Shown: positions 1-9,121, counted from the stretch's first letter. The stretch: DNA of 48,586 nucleotides from an uncultured Chloroflexota bacterium (GCA_902791025.1 CADATZ010000024.1:1-48586), one strand, 5' to 3'. Numbers and translations are program-made. The notes: a model not told the origin generated them from the sequence alone.

Positions 1-282
1 AATCGCTGGTATAACAATTTTCCGATGCGTCCTTTAGGCTGGTTATCTCCCGCTTCTTTTTTAAAGAATTTTGTTACACATCATTGACAAACCTACATTT
101 TGAAAATTTGTGATTTTTTGTTACATTGCATTTTTTGTCTGGTTTAACAACCATTCAATTTTAAAGAATACAACTCAAAAATATTCCTATGCGCAAAGAT
201 AAATAATGAAAATATCTCGTAACATCTGTGTGTTTTCATCCGGCATCGGCAGGCCTGAAAGAACACCGCACCGCTTATCAAA
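1..282. other. AT-rich left-edge spacer, no gene seen
   Basis: No open frame with a ribosome binding site is visible. This is the region downstream of the membrane protein gene that ends at 283. A TTGACA hexamer lies at 84-89 but no good -10 follows at normal spacing. No T-tailed hairpin was found after the stop at 283. Confidence 0.4.
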
Positions 283-2571
283 TCATACAGTATAAGACAA
301 TTTCCAATATTTTCTTCTCGCCCAAACGAACCCAAAAATAATTACAGAGACTACGGACACAAGAATACCTGCCCGCCAATACCAGGGATCAATAAAAGCA
401 ATCGTCACATCGCTGTCAAAATGCTCCGGAACCCGGAAGCCGATCCTCCCACCTTTTCCCTTATAGATGGGATATTCATTTCCTTCCTCATCACGAACAT
501 GATACCCTTTATAGTTCAAAATGGGTACCTCGACCGTTCCGCCGCCTTCACTGGCGACATGGATCCGCATGGTATGAATCTTTCTGGAAAGCAGGGAAAC
601 ACTCTCCACATTATCCGAGAGAAAATTCGTCGTGTAATCATAGCGGTCTGTGGGTGCATCCGTCGGCAGATAGAGCAAACCGGTCACAAAGCTGTCCAGG
701 GACTCATACTCATACTTCTTCTCATACAATCGTCCCGAGCTATAGTCGCTGACGAAGAAAATCAGGAATACGAAATTCAACAGCAACACTATCTTATCCG
801 CCTTCTCCCGCAGATTCCCCCCCTCAACTGAAAAATCAGCAAGCAACTCACCCAAAAGCAAACTTAGCGTAACATTGGAGATCATCAAAAAACGGAAAGG
901 AAACTGAACCTGAGCCAAAAGCTGCCCGATATGCGTATTGGCCTCTAAAAAATTCCAAGGGCAGAAATCCGTAGAAAGATAAATACTAAGGATCGAGAAA
1001 CCGATATACGGCAGATATTTCTTCGTACCCAGTTTGTAACTGCGGTAACATGCTATGACAAGAACAAGAAAGAGCAGTAATCCCGGTGTCAGCGGCATCA
1101 GCGTATCAGAAACGAAGAAGGTTGAGACAGGGAATGATGTTGGGAAAAACGCAAGCAACCGGCCAAGGCTGATTCCGTTATACTGGATCATCCCAGAACC
1201 GCGAACCAGCGCGTTCTGCTTGACCAGTGTATCAACATTGAGATAATAATCTATGAACGGAACCAAAAAATAGGCACTCAGGAGAAATGAAAGGATCGCG
1301 CTGTCGATCCACAACCGAAGCGTATTCCATCGAAAGGACCTTTTATAAAAGATAACAAATACCAGTAAGAGGAAGAAAACCAAAATCAACAGCGTCAGCA
1401 CATGCGACGCCACTACACCGGTTATTCCCAACACAAGTGCAAAACCATATTGATGATATTTTTTCCAATCGCTCCCATCATCCCTGTACATATTCACGAC
1501 ACCATAGGCGATCAGCGGCAGAAAAGTGAAAGCGGTAAACTCCCCGACTGCCATGCGGATATAAACATCCACTAAACGATAAGGTGCCATCATGTACGAA
1601 AAAGCAACAAGATCACCAATTCTTTTATTGCGGAAAACTCCCCGGAATGACCATAAAGCAATCACAGCGGAGAATAGATTGACTGCAAAAAGATAAGCCT
1701 TGTAGGAAAAAACGATATCGTACCCCAAAATCCGCAGAAAAGCCGGGAACAGGAAAAGTATGTCATTATAGTAAATAGAAGCAGGAAAACCGAAGCCATA
1801 CAGCCAGGTCGAAGGAATCCTTGGCGGGAACTGACGGTCCAGAATCGCCTGTTTGACTGCCTCAATGCGCAGCAGATGAAACTCCATATCACCACCGGTC
1901 ATACCGACCCGGTTAAAAAAGATGGGAATCGAGGCACAAAAAGCCAGGCCTAAAACCAACAGTACATCCTGTTGAGCCTTTTTTCGTTGTTTCAATAAAA
2001 ACCACAGCAAATCAATTCCAACAAACGTGAAGACCAGAGAAGCAAGCGTTCGTTTATAATATGTCGCTGTAGGATTAACAGCGAGACTTTTTATTTTAAA
2101 AATTCCCTCTCCATTATAATGAAAGATCAGGTTAAACTCCTGTACATCTTCCGGTATTTCAAATTTATAGGAAAGTTTGTTACTGTTTCGGCTTAAAATC
2201 CCCTTGGATGCTTTCACAAACTCCGGCGGTTCGACCAGCAGCATTTTGGAATTCGTGCCATTCGCAAGGACATACTGGTCTTTTTCTGTCTCAAATTCAA
2301 TATGAGCCACATAAGAACCTTTTTTCAGCGGTGTTGACGGTCCAAAGAGAAAATCAACTTCTTTTCCGCTGTTCAGCATATCACCCTCTACTGAGAAAGC
2401 TCCATTATGGAAAACCGTGTAAAGACAGGTCATATAATGAATATTAATATCCGTTGGCTTCAAACTTCTGATACCGCGAATTGCCCATATTCCGGCAAGG
2501 CAAAGAAGTATTATCTCAATAAGAAGAAGCAGAAGAAAAAAACGCGGAGAAGTAATCTTTTTCACTTTCAT
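283..2571 (-). CDS. Multi-spanning membrane protein, PTPS-related/YfhO-like (GT-C-like) family
   Basis: A 762-residue integral membrane protein. Residues about 10-31 form an N-terminal membrane anchor, followed by an extracytoplasmic beta-rich region of about 140 residues. Then come a dozen or so hydrophobic segments between about 175 and 620, a second outside domain, and a final membrane helix near the C-terminus. A GGDMEFH motif after the second helix, followed by LLRIEAV and a YGFGFPASIYYN stretch, resembles the acidic loop of 6-pyruvoyl-tetrahydropterin-synthase-related membrane proteins, which look like GT-C glycosyltransferases using lipid-linked sugars. Substrate cannot be told. No clear Shine-Dalgarno precedes the ATG. 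The terminator of the upstream gene separates the two, so it is probably transcribed on its own. Family placement is from recall of the motif pattern. Confidence 0.75.
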   Translation of the reverse strand: MKVKKITSPRFFLLLLLIEIILLCLAGIWAIRGIRSLKPTDINIHYMTCLYTVFHNGAFSVEGDMLNSGKEVDFLFGPSTPLKKGSYVAHIEFETEKDQYVLANGTNSKMLLVEPPEFVKASKGILSRNSNKLSYKFEIPEDVQEFNLIFHYNGEGIFKIKSLAVNPTATYYKRTLASLVFTFVGIDLLWFLLKQRKKAQQDVLLVLGLAFCASIPIFFNRVGMTGGDMEFHLLRIEAVKQAILDRQFPPRIPSTWLYGFGFPASIYYNDILFLFPAFLRILGYDIVFSYKAYLFAVNLFSAVIALWSFRGVFRNKRIGDLVAFSYMMAPYRLVDVYIRMAVGEFTAFTFLPLIAYGVVNMYRDDGSDWKKYHQYGFALVLGITGVVASHVLTLLILVFFLLLVFVIFYKRSFRWNTLRLWIDSAILSFLLSAYFLVPFIDYYLNVDTLVKQNALVRGSGMIQYNGISLGRLLAFFPTSFPVSTFFVSDTLMPLTPGLLLFLVLVIACYRSYKLGTKKYLPYIGFSILSIYLSTDFCPWNFLEANTHIGQLLAQVQFPFRFLMISNVTLSLLLGELLADFSVEGGNLREKADKIVLLLNFVFLIFFVSDYSSGRLYEKKYEYESLDSFVTGLLYLPTDAPTDRYDYTTNFLSDNVESVSLLSRKIHTMRIHVASEGGGTVEVPILNYKGYHVRDEEGNEYPIYKGKGGRIGFRVPEHFDSDVTIAFIDPWYWRAGILVSVVSVIIFGFVWARRKYWKLSYTV

Positions 2572-2628
2572 TATATTATCGATAAGCCTTTTTTTGACTC
2601 ATTATACTATACAACTTTACTTCCCAAT

Positions 2629-2665
2629 AAAAAAACCGATGCGAATCAAGCCGCACCGGTTTTTT
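2629..2665 (-). terminator. Rho-independent terminator of the amino-acid binding protein gene
   Basis: On the minus strand, ACCGGTGCG pairs with CGCATCGGT (9 bp, one G-T pair) around a 7-nt loop and is followed by seven T. It starts about 20 bases after the stop codon at 2687. Confidence 0.85.
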
Positions 2666-2686
2666 CAAAAAGGAGAAAGTTATATA

Positions 2687-3442
2687 TTAGTTTTCGCTGT
2701 TTTCGGTATATTTGATGGTAATCTCACCAATCGTACCGTCTTCGAGCATCTTTTCGATGGAGGCATTCATTTTTTCGAGCAGTTCATCGTTACCCTTCTT
2801 AACTGCGATACCGTATTCTTCAGCACCGAAAGCTTCGGGGTCTTCGATGATGACGAGATCATCATTATCTGCGACATAGTTCGCGGCAGTGGCGGAGTCA
2901 ATCACGAACACATCAGCTTTACCGTTGAGCAGTTCGATGATAGCCTCAGAACCCTTCTTCAGAGCTGTGTAGTCATTGGGTGTAAAGCCCATACCCTGGA
3001 TAGCAGTTTCACCGGTGTAACCCTGGACAACAACGATCTTCTTACCGGTCAGGTCAGCTGCGGATTTAACATCAGAACCTTCCTTGACGATCATGACCTG
3101 AGTCGCGGTATAATAAGGAGTCGTGAAGTTGACAGCTTCCTTACGTTCATCGGTGATGGTCATACCGGCAATAACGGCATCGATCTGACCGCTCTGCAAA
3201 GCGATAAGCAGGGAGTCGAATTCCATGTTGGAGATCTTCGCGGTCTTGCCGTTTTCTTCGGCAATGGTTTTGGCGATGACCATGTCAATACCGTCGAATT
3301 CATCGATAACGCCTTCAGCGGTGACAAATTCGAAGGGAGGAAATTCAGCGTTGGTACCGAAAGTAATAACATCCTGAGCGGACGCGGCAGCGGTCAGAAC
3401 CAGAGCCAGAACAAGCATGGAAACAATAAATAATTTTTTCAT
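2687..3442 (-). CDS. Polar amino-acid ABC transporter substrate-binding protein
   Basis: A 251-residue family-3 type binding protein that captures an amino acid outside the membrane for the permease/ATPase pair encoded upstream. Residues 1-22 are a signal peptide with an Ala-Ser-Ala cleavage site and no lipobox Cys. The mature start contains the typical TFGTNAEFPPFEF segment, followed by DGIDMVIAKTIAEE, DAVIAGMTIT and RKEAVNFTTPYY, all hallmarks of the HisJ/GlnH family. I chose the ATG at 3442 because an AAGGA lies 6 bases upstream; ATGs at 3445 and 3457 are alternatives. The gene sits 153 bases downstream of the zincin gene and ends in a terminator. Its leader holds a small hairpin (3466-3481) and a 12-bp palindrome (3534-3545) repeated in front of the permease gene. 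The ligand cannot be read from sequence. Confidence 0.92.
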   Translation of the reverse strand: MKKLFIVSMLVLALVLTAAASAQDVITFGTNAEFPPFEFVTAEGVIDEFDGIDMVIAKTIAEENGKTAKISNMEFDSLLIALQSGQIDAVIAGMTITDERKEAVNFTTPYYTATQVMIVKEGSDVKSAADLTGKKIVVVQGYTGETAIQGMGFTPNDYTALKKGSEAIIELLNGKADVFVIDSATAANYVADNDDLVIIEDPEAFGAEEYGIAVKKGNDELLEKMNASIEKMLEDGTIGEITIKYTENSEN

Positions 3443-3533
3443 CATAATTCCTTTCATTTATTAGGAACGGGCAGACCCGTTTGAATAACCTGCTATATTT
3501 TTAATCCCATTTTTAAAAATCACAAAAAAAATG

Positions 3534-3545
3534 TGACATTTGTCA
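3534..3545. promoter_or_regulatory. 12-bp palindrome, candidate operator
   Basis: TGACATTTGTCA lies 92 bases upstream of the binding-protein start. The same 12-mer, inverted, occurs at 6107-6118 between the permease operon and the amylase gene. The arms TGACA/TGTCA are perfect around a 2-bp centre. Operator function is inferred from position and repetition; no regulator gene is in the window. Confidence 0.45.
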
Positions 3546-3595
3546 TAAGATTATCATCGACCTTGATCATCAATCTTTTGAAATCATCCTGTAAT

Positions 3596-4549
3596 TCAAT
3601 ATACTTCATACATATCAAAATCATCGAGATCAAAAAGAAGATCACTGAATTCGCCGGTCGAAAAGTCTGTGTAATCATCATAAATATTGTAAGTATTATA
3701 ATTGTCCGGATATTCATCAATATCACTGTAATCGTACTCATCAGGTCCCAGTGATTTTCTGAGTCCGTCGGTCAGGGTCAGAAAAAATAACGCATCATCA
3801 GATAACTCAGACGGATCATCGATCCAGCCGATAAGATATGCTGTCAGTTCATCGATTTCTGTTCCTTCCTGCCTCAGCATAACACTATCCGGGAAGATTT
3901 GTTCCGATATTTCCTCGACACCTTCACTGCTCAAATCATACAAATCTACCGCGCCGTATTGGTGCATCAGTTCATGGACGATCAGATTGTCACGCAGCGG
4001 CTGCTGTCCATAATAAATCGAAAACTCTTCCAGCCAATTCGGAAATAACAGATCCGCTGAATACGTGATGTTCCGGTAAGGCGTATTAAAGATGAAAAGA
4101 AAAGGCGTATTATCCTTTCCAAACCGTTCCTCATAGGCCTCATGCATGGAAACCATACCGTCTGTATGAAAATAATTTTTCACCAGATACCAATACCAGG
4201 ACAGATCAATATTGCTCAAATCACTGCCATCGAATTCGTAAGGGATGGAAGCTTCAAAGTATTGGGCTGATAAAGACAGCGGGACACCATATCTTTCTGC
4301 TTCATCCAGAATGAAATCTTTAGAAGTTTGGACGACATTGAAAAAGTTTATGATCTCTTCCTGTGACCATGGATGTTCCGGTGTACTGACAAATACAAGC
4401 AGAAGCTGAATATCACCGACAAGTTTTGCAGCCGGTCCAAGATCCCGTCTCATTTCAACCCAATGTAAACCCTGCCCTTTTACAGCAGAAAAAGGGGCCA
4501 AAACACACAGAAAAAACAGCGTAAAAACAATATTTCTGATTTTCCTCAT
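3596..4549 (-). CDS. Secreted zincin-type metallopeptidase with acidic tail
   Basis: A 317-residue predicted exported protein with a signal peptide at residues 1-25. Residues 192-202 read HELMHQYGAVD, which fits HExxHxxGxxD, the metzincin zinc site with Asp as third ligand as in snapalysin-like enzymes. DSVM at 221-224 could be the Met-turn. The expected role is hydrolysis of proteins outside the cell. The last ~48 residues (270-317) are a low-complexity tail rich in Asp and Tyr. I prefer the ATG at 4549 with GAGG five bases upstream; a TTG at 4564 overlaps the ATPase stop. The gene lies 11 bases after the amino-acid ABC ATPase, so it is probably in the same operon, which would couple proteolysis to uptake. 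It matches no named family closely and may lack peptidase activity. Confidence 0.72.
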   Translation of the reverse strand: MRKIRNIVFTLFFLCVLAPFSAVKGQGLHWVEMRRDLGPAAKLVGDIQLLLVFVSTPEHPWSQEEIINFFNVVQTSKDFILDEAERYGVPLSLSAQYFEASIPYEFDGSDLSNIDLSWYWYLVKNYFHTDGMVSMHEAYEERFGKDNTPFLFIFNTPYRNITYSADLLFPNWLEEFSIYYGQQPLRDNLIVHELMHQYGAVDLYDLSSEGVEEISEQIFPDSVMLRQEGTEIDELTAYLIGWIDDPSELSDDALFFLTLTDGLRKSLGPDEYDYSDIDEYPDNYNTYNIYDDYTDFSTGEFSDLLFDLDDFDMYEVY

Positions 4550-4560
4550 AATAGCCTCAA

Positions 4561-5283
4561 TCAAAGCACCTTGCTCAAAAATGACCTTGTCCGCTCATTC
4601 TGCGGATTGGCGAAGAAAGCTTTCGGATCGTTCTGCTCCATCACCACACCTTCATCGATGAAGAGGATACGGTCGCCGACTTCGCGGGCAAAACCCATTT
4701 CATGTGTCACAACAACCATCGTCATACCGGAAAGCGCCAGGCGTTTCATGACATCCAGTACTTCACCGACCATTTCCGGGTCCAGCGCGGACGTGGGTTC
4801 ATCGAAGAGCATATACTTCGGTTCCATAGCCAGTGCGCGGGCAATAGCGACACGCTGTTTCTGTCCGCCGGAGATCTGCGCGGGATAAACATCCGCTTTG
4901 TCCGCGAGGCCGACCTTGGTCAGCAGCTCCATGGCCTTGGCATCTGCCTGTTCCGGAGTCATCTTTTTCAGCTTTACCGGAGCAAGTGTGATGTTTTTCC
5001 GCACAGTCAGATGAGGGAAAAGATTGAAATGCTGGAAAACCATACCGATGTTCTGACGGACTTTGTTGATATCCACACCCGGCGCGTTGATCTGCTGCCC
5101 GTCGATGATTACCTGACCTTCGGTCGGTTCTTCGAGCAGGGTCAGACAGCGCAGGAAAGTACTTTTTCCGGAGCCGGAAGGGCCGATCACCACAACAACT
5201 TCACCGTCATGGATCACTTCGTCGATCCCATTCAGGACATGCAGCCCTCCGAAATGCTTTTGTAAACCTTTGACTTCGATCAT
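4561..5283 (-). CDS. glnQ: Polar amino-acid ABC transporter ATP-binding protein
   Basis: A 240-residue ATPase that energises amino-acid import from the inner membrane face. Walker [10 protein letters not shown] is at 34-42, followed by Q-loop [12 protein letters not shown], signature [10 protein letters not shown], Walker [14 protein letters not shown] and switch histidine VTHEMGFA. Length and motifs fit GlnQ/HisP/ArtM. It follows the permease gene by 11 bases and precedes the zincin gene by 11 bases, both on the minus strand. An AGGAGG-type site precedes the ATG. The symbol marks the family only; substrate could be Gln, Arg, His or another polar amino acid. Confidence 0.95.
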   Translation of the reverse strand: MIEVKGLQKHFGGLHVLNGIDEVIHDGEVVVVIGPSGSGKSTFLRCLTLLEEPTEGQVIIDGQQINAPGVDINKVRQNIGMVFQHFNLFPHLTVRKNITLAPVKLKKMTPEQADAKAMELLTKVGLADKADVYPAQISGGQKQRVAIARALAMEPKYMLFDEPTSALDPEMVGEVLDVMKRLALSGMTMVVVTHEMGFAREVGDRILFIDEGVVMEQNDPKAFFANPQNERTRSFLSKVL

Positions 5284-5294
5284 AAGTTCCTCCT

Positions 5295-5984
5295 TCAGCG
5301 GATATCGGATTTACGCAGACTGGCTTCCGCTTTATTCAAACCGAAGGTCAGCAGTTTAATCAGAACAAAATAGATGATAGCCGTCCCGATCAGGGGCATA
5401 AAAGCCTCATAGGTCGCGCTTTTAATGAAGTCACCGGCTTTCTGGATATCCACCAGGCCGATATATCCGACAATGGCCGTTTCTTTGATCAGCGTGATAA
5501 ATTCGTTGCCCAATGAGGGAAAGATATTTTTCAATGCCTGAGGAACGACGATCTCGAACATGGTCTGCCGGGCGTTCAACCCGAGAGAACGACCTGCTTC
5601 TGTCTGTCCTACATCCACAGAAAGAATACCGCCGCGGACAATTTCCGACACATAAGCGCCTGAGTTGATACCAAAAGCAATGGAAGCAATCAGCCACTTT
5701 GGCCAGTTGACCGTAGCAAAGACCACAAAGTAAATGATCATCAGCTGGGTGACCGAAGGTGTCCCGCGGATGATATCGGTATAGACCCGATGGATCCCGT
5801 TGAGAAACTTATTTTTTGACAGGCTGCACACAGCCAGCAAAAAACCGATGATGATCCCCAAAATGGCTGCTGCCAGGGAAATGCGGATCGTGTTCTCCAA
5901 CCCCGTGAGCAGAAGCTTGTAGCGGTTGTCACGGATGAAGCATTTGTAGAATGTTTTGGTTATACCTTCCCACCATTCTGCCAT
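5295..5984 (-). CDS. Polar amino-acid ABC transporter permease
   Basis: A 229-residue HisMQ-type membrane subunit forming the channel of the importer. Hydrophobic segments lie at about 33-52, 73-93, 98-118 and 195-215. The EAA-like coupling loop [20 protein letters not shown] lies before the last helices. The reading frame is open further upstream, but the ATG at 5984 is chosen because AAGGAAGG precedes it by about 7 bases and the extra upstream residues do not resemble the family. It is first in a minus-strand operon with the ATPase and zincin genes and is divergent from the GH13 gene. The shared upstream region contains the 12-bp palindrome at 6107-6118. Confidence 0.93.
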   Translation of the reverse strand: MAEWWEGITKTFYKCFIRDNRYKLLLTGLENTIRISLAAAILGIIIGFLLAVCSLSKNKFLNGIHRVYTDIIRGTPSVTQLMIIYFVVFATVNWPKWLIASIAFGINSGAYVSEIVRGGILSVDVGQTEAGRSLGLNARQTMFEIVVPQALKNIFPSLGNEFITLIKETAIVGYIGLVDIQKAGDFIKSATYEAFMPLIGTAIIYFVLIKLLTFGLNKAEASLRKSDIR

Positions 5985-6106
5985 GATAATACCTTCCTTG
6001 AAAATACAAAAATACCAATAATAAGGAAATTCTTTTCCCGAATATAATAAAACCAGAATAATCATAAAAGTTTTCAGCCAATATTGCAATATTCAGGTAA
6101 AAAACA

Positions 6107-6118
6107 TGACAAATGTCA
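6107..6118. promoter_or_regulatory. 12-bp palindrome, candidate operator in divergent region
   Basis: TGACAAATGTCA is the exact inverse of the site at 3534-3545. It lies 123 bases upstream of the permease start and 97 bases upstream of the GH13 start, so one regulator could touch both. A consensus TATAAT at 6166-6171 is a possible -10 for the GH13 gene, without a convincing -35. Confidence 0.45.
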
Positions 6119-6214
6119 GGCCGGATACAGGGAAAACCGGCGGTCAATTCCGGGGCTATTTTCATTATAATTAACCGGTACCTTCAGCGTTATCACATAT
6201 CAAGGAGGATCCTG

Positions 6215-7732
6215 ATGAAAAGAAACTTCTATTTGTTCATGATATTTCTCCTGCTCATACAGGCCGCAGCGGTCTTTGGAGAGGATGTAAAGGAAGCGGA
6301 ATGCAATAACTGGTACGAAATATTCGTCCGGTCATATCAGGATTCAAACGGGGACAGGATCGGTGACCTGCCGGGAGTGATCAGCCGGCTGGACTATATC
6401 CGGGACATGGGATATAACGGCATCTGGCTGATGCCCATCCATCCAAGCCCTTCCTATCATAAATATGACGTAACCGACTACCTCAGTGTCGACCCGGAAT
6501 ACGGAACTCTCGCGGATATGAAACGCCTGACAACAGAAGCCCACGCCCGGGGGATAAAGGTCATTATTGACCTGGTGATCAACCATACGGCGCTCGGACA
6601 TCCCTGGTTCGCGGCTGCTTCGAAGGCGCTGCGGGAGGGAAGGAACAGCCCGCTGATCGATTATTATCATTTCCAGCAATATCCCGCGGACAAATATGTC
6701 AGCCTGGACGGGACGGACTGGTATTATGAAGAGCAGTTCTCCGGAGGCGGAATGCCGGATCTGAACCCGGACAATGAAGATGTCCGCGCGCAGATCCGGT
6801 TCATAATGGATTTCTGGCTGAACGTGATCGGGATCGACGGTTTCCGGCTCGATGCCGTGACCAGCTACTATTCCGGTGACCATGAAGCAAATATCGAATT
6901 CCTTCACCGGATCAGGGAAGAATGCGAGCTGCTGAAACCGGGATCATTCCTTGTGGGGGAATGCTGGGAAAGCCTGCCTGTGATCGCCCGATACTATGAA
7001 AGCGGGATAGACAGTTTCTTCCTTTTCCCCGTTTCCCAGGCAGAAGGCTTTATCGCCTCAACACTGCGGCTCCGTTCCAAACGGGCTGAGAAATTCGCTG
7101 ACCGCTATCAGGCTGTTCTGGACGCCATTCCCGACGGTGTATTGGCACCTTTCCTCGGCAACCACGATACAGGCCGCGCGGTCGGCAGCCTGCAGGGACG
7201 GAAGAATCTCCCTGTTGTGAAGTTCGCGGAAGGTGTTTTGAACATGATGCAGGGGAATGTTTTCACTTACTACGGAGAAGAAATCGGCATGGTCGGCAGC
7301 GGGAATGACCCGAACAAGCGCCTTGCCATGTACTGGAACGACGGGGATATGACAGACCAGCCGCCGGGGATCACCGCGGAGGAATACGCCTATCCGTCCG
7401 TGGATGACCAGCTGGCCGATCCGGATTCACTGCTGAATTACTGCAAAAAACTCAATCACGCCAGGATCAGTTATCCCATGATCGCGAATGGAAGGAATGA
7501 ATTCCTGCATGCGGAGGGTGATATCCTTCTGATGCGCAGGGCACTGGGCGAAAACAGCTGCCTGATCGCCATGAATTTTTCACCGAAAGAGTCCGGCACC
7601 TGTCTTCTTCCCGGTACTCCCGTCATCGGCGCGGACATCGAAACCGGTCCGGACACCGCGATGCTGGATGGGGATGAATTAACGCTCCCTCCTTATTCCA
7701 TTGTGATCCTTGAGAAAGCACCGGCTTCTTAA
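6215..7732 (+). CDS. Secreted GH13 alpha-amylase/alpha-glucosidase family enzyme
   Basis: A 505-residue glycoside hydrolase expected to cleave alpha-1,4 glucans outside the cell or in the periplasm. Residues 1-22 are a signal peptide. The GH13 conserved regions are all present: DLVINH (119-124), GFRLDA (209-214, nucleophile Asp213), GECWE (acid/base Glu249) and NHD (316-318). The early segment NWYEIFVRSYQDSNGDRIGD and the PDLNPDN motif fit the oligo-1,6-glucosidase/neopullulanase-like branch. The ATG at 6215 is chosen for its AAGGAGG site and the signal peptide; the frame is open upstream to 6113. The neighbouring maltodextrin importer indicates the products are taken up as oligosaccharides. 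Exact specificity is not determinable. Confidence 0.93.
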   Translation: MKRNFYLFMIFLLLIQAAAVFGEDVKEAECNNWYEIFVRSYQDSNGDRIGDLPGVISRLDYIRDMGYNGIWLMPIHPSPSYHKYDVTDYLSVDPEYGTLADMKRLTTEAHARGIKVIIDLVINHTALGHPWFAAASKALREGRNSPLIDYYHFQQYPADKYVSLDGTDWYYEEQFSGGGMPDLNPDNEDVRAQIRFIMDFWLNVIGIDGFRLDAVTSYYSGDHEANIEFLHRIREECELLKPGSFLVGECWESLPVIARYYESGIDSFFLFPVSQAEGFIASTLRLRSKRAEKFADRYQAVLDAIPDGVLAPFLGNHDTGRAVGSLQGRKNLPVVKFAEGVLNMMQGNVFTYYGEEIGMVGSGNDPNKRLAMYWNDGDMTDQPPGITAEEYAYPSVDDQLADPDSLLNYCKKLNHARISYPMIANGRNEFLHAEGDILLMRRALGENSCLIAMNFSPKESGTCLLPGTPVIGADIETGPDTAMLDGDELTLPPYSIVILEKAPAS

Positions 7733-7755
7733 ATCAGGGCGAAAATATTATAAAA

Positions 7756-7773
7756 GTCATGAAATAATATGAC
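7756..7773. promoter_or_regulatory. Inverted repeat upstream of maltodextrin binding-protein promoter
   Basis: GTCAT and ATGAC flank an 8-bp spacer about 30 bases upstream of the -35 at 7801. An overlapping TGACATATGT resembles the 12-bp palindrome near the amino-acid transporter. It could be an activator or repressor site; this is inferred only from symmetry and position. Confidence 0.3.
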
Positions 7774-7800
7774 ATATGTTTTAATTGTTCTCTCAAAACT

Positions 7801-7829
7801 TTGACAATTTCCTGCGATGGGGTTATAGT
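7801..7829 (+). promoter_or_regulatory. Near-consensus sigma-70-type promoter
   Basis: TTGACA (7801-7806), a 17-bp spacer and TATAGT (7824-7829). It lies 44 bases upstream of the binding-protein start codon and probably drives the whole importer operon. Confidence 0.85.
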
Positions 7830-7872
7830 TATTGAGTATTGTAGTATACGCAATTTTCAAGAAGGAGTTAAT

Positions 7873-9075
7873 ATGAAAAAATTTTTGTCTGTTGTTTTGG
7901 CTTTAGCCATGTTGTTGTCTTTCGCATCATTTGCTCTGGCAGATTACAGCGGCGATGTCAAGATCTGGGTCGCTGAAAATGTTGTTGATTTCACCAAAGA
8001 ACAGGTCGAAGCATTCAAGGCCGCAAATCCTGAATACGCGAACATGAATGTCATCGTTGAACCGGTCGGTGAAGGCGATGCGGCTTCCAACATCATCACC
8101 GACGTTGAAGCCGGTGCGGACATCTTCGGCTTCGCTCAGGACCAGCTGGCCCGTCTGGTTGCAGCCGGCGCACTGCTGGATGTCGAACCGGGCAATGCTG
8201 AAAAGGTCGCTGCTGAAAATGACGCCGGTTCCGTTGCCGCTGTCACCCTCGGCGAAACCATGTACGCCTACCCGATGACCTCCGATAACGGCTACTTCCT
8301 CTATTATGACAAGAGCGTTCTCTCCGACCCGTCCAGCATGGAACAGATCCTCGCTGACTGCGAAGCCGCAGGCAAGAACTTCTACATGGAAATCAACTCC
8401 GGCTGGTACCAGACCGCTTTCTTCTTCGGTGCCGGCGCACAGCTGACATTCGAATCCAATGACGAAGGCCAGCTGGTCAAAATGAATTCCGGTTATGCCA
8501 GCGACAACGGCGTCAAGGCTCTGAAATCCATCATCAAAGTTGCCGCTTCTCCGGCATTCGTCAACGGCTCTTCCGTTTCCAATGCCAACAACATCTGCGC
8601 GATCGTTGACGGTACCTGGGACGCCACTGCCGCGAAGGAAGCTCTCGGCGAAAACTACGCAGCCGCAAAACTGCCGACTGTTGACGGTTATCAGATGAGC
8701 GGTTTCGGCGGATTCAAGATGCTGGGTGTCAAACCGCAGACCGATGACGATAAACTGGAAGCCTGCGATGCTCTTGCCGCTTACCTCACCAGCGAAGAAG
8801 TCCAGATCGCCCGCTACAACGCTGTTGGCTGGGGCCCGTCCAACCTGAACGCCCAGCAAAACGAAGCTGTCCAGGCTGATGAAGCTCTCTCCGCTCTGGC
8901 CGCACAGCTGGCTTTCTGCGAACCGCAGGGTCAGTATCCGGGTGAATACTGGAGCCTGGCGACTGCTCTGGGTGATGATGTCATCGCTGACAAGCTCGAC
9001 AATGCCGACGATGCCACACTGCTCGAAACCCTGAAGAACTTCGAAGCTACCTGCGAAGGCTACCTGTCCAAATAA
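7873..9075 (+). CDS. Carbohydrate ABC transporter substrate-binding protein, maltose type
   Basis: A 400-residue family-1 sugar-binding protein. Residues 1-23 are a signal peptide cut after Ala-Leu-Ala, with no lipobox Cys. The mature protein begins with a VKIWVAENV strand and contains GAGADIFGFAQDQL and AYPMTSDNGYFLYYDKS segments typical of MalE-like folds. The start at 7873 follows AAGGAG. It is the first gene after a strong promoter and is followed by a terminator-like hairpin (9091-9121), which would favour excess binding protein over permease. Codon use is biased towards C-ending codons, suggesting high expression. The next-door amylase and MalF/MalG-like genes point to maltodextrins. 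Confidence 0.93.
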   Translation: MKKFLSVVLALAMLLSFASFALADYSGDVKIWVAENVVDFTKEQVEAFKAANPEYANMNVIVEPVGEGDAASNIITDVEAGADIFGFAQDQLARLVAAGALLDVEPGNAEKVAAENDAGSVAAVTLGETMYAYPMTSDNGYFLYYDKSVLSDPSSMEQILADCEAAGKNFYMEINSGWYQTAFFFGAGAQLTFESNDEGQLVKMNSGYASDNGVKALKSIIKVAASPAFVNGSSVSNANNICAIVDGTWDATAAKEALGENYAAAKLPTVDGYQMSGFGGFKMLGVKPQTDDDKLEACDALAAYLTSEEVQIARYNAVGWGPSNLNAQQNEAVQADEALSALAAQLAFCEPQGQYPGEYWSLATALGDDVIADKLDNADDATLLETLKNFEATCEGYLSK

Positions 9076-9090
9076 GTTTTGACTTGGAAT

Positions 9091-9121
9091 CAGCCGGGGA
9101 TCTATGTCTCCGGCTGTTTTT
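9091..9121 (+). terminator. Intra-operon terminator/attenuator hairpin
   Basis: CAGCCGGGGA pairs with TCTCCGGCTG (10 bp, one G-T) around a 6-nt loop and is followed by five T. It lies between the binding protein and the MalF-like gene. A second hairpin, GCTGACAG/CTGTCAGC at 9135-9171, follows without a T-run. Confidence 0.75.

Noticed and set aside
84..89. TTGACA at the left edge as a promoter
   Set aside because: No acceptable -10 at 16-18 bases and no gene begins nearby in that direction.
3466..3481. Leader hairpin of the amino-acid binding-protein gene as a riboswitch
   Set aside because: Only a 6-bp stem with a 4-base loop; no larger conserved aptamer structure visible.
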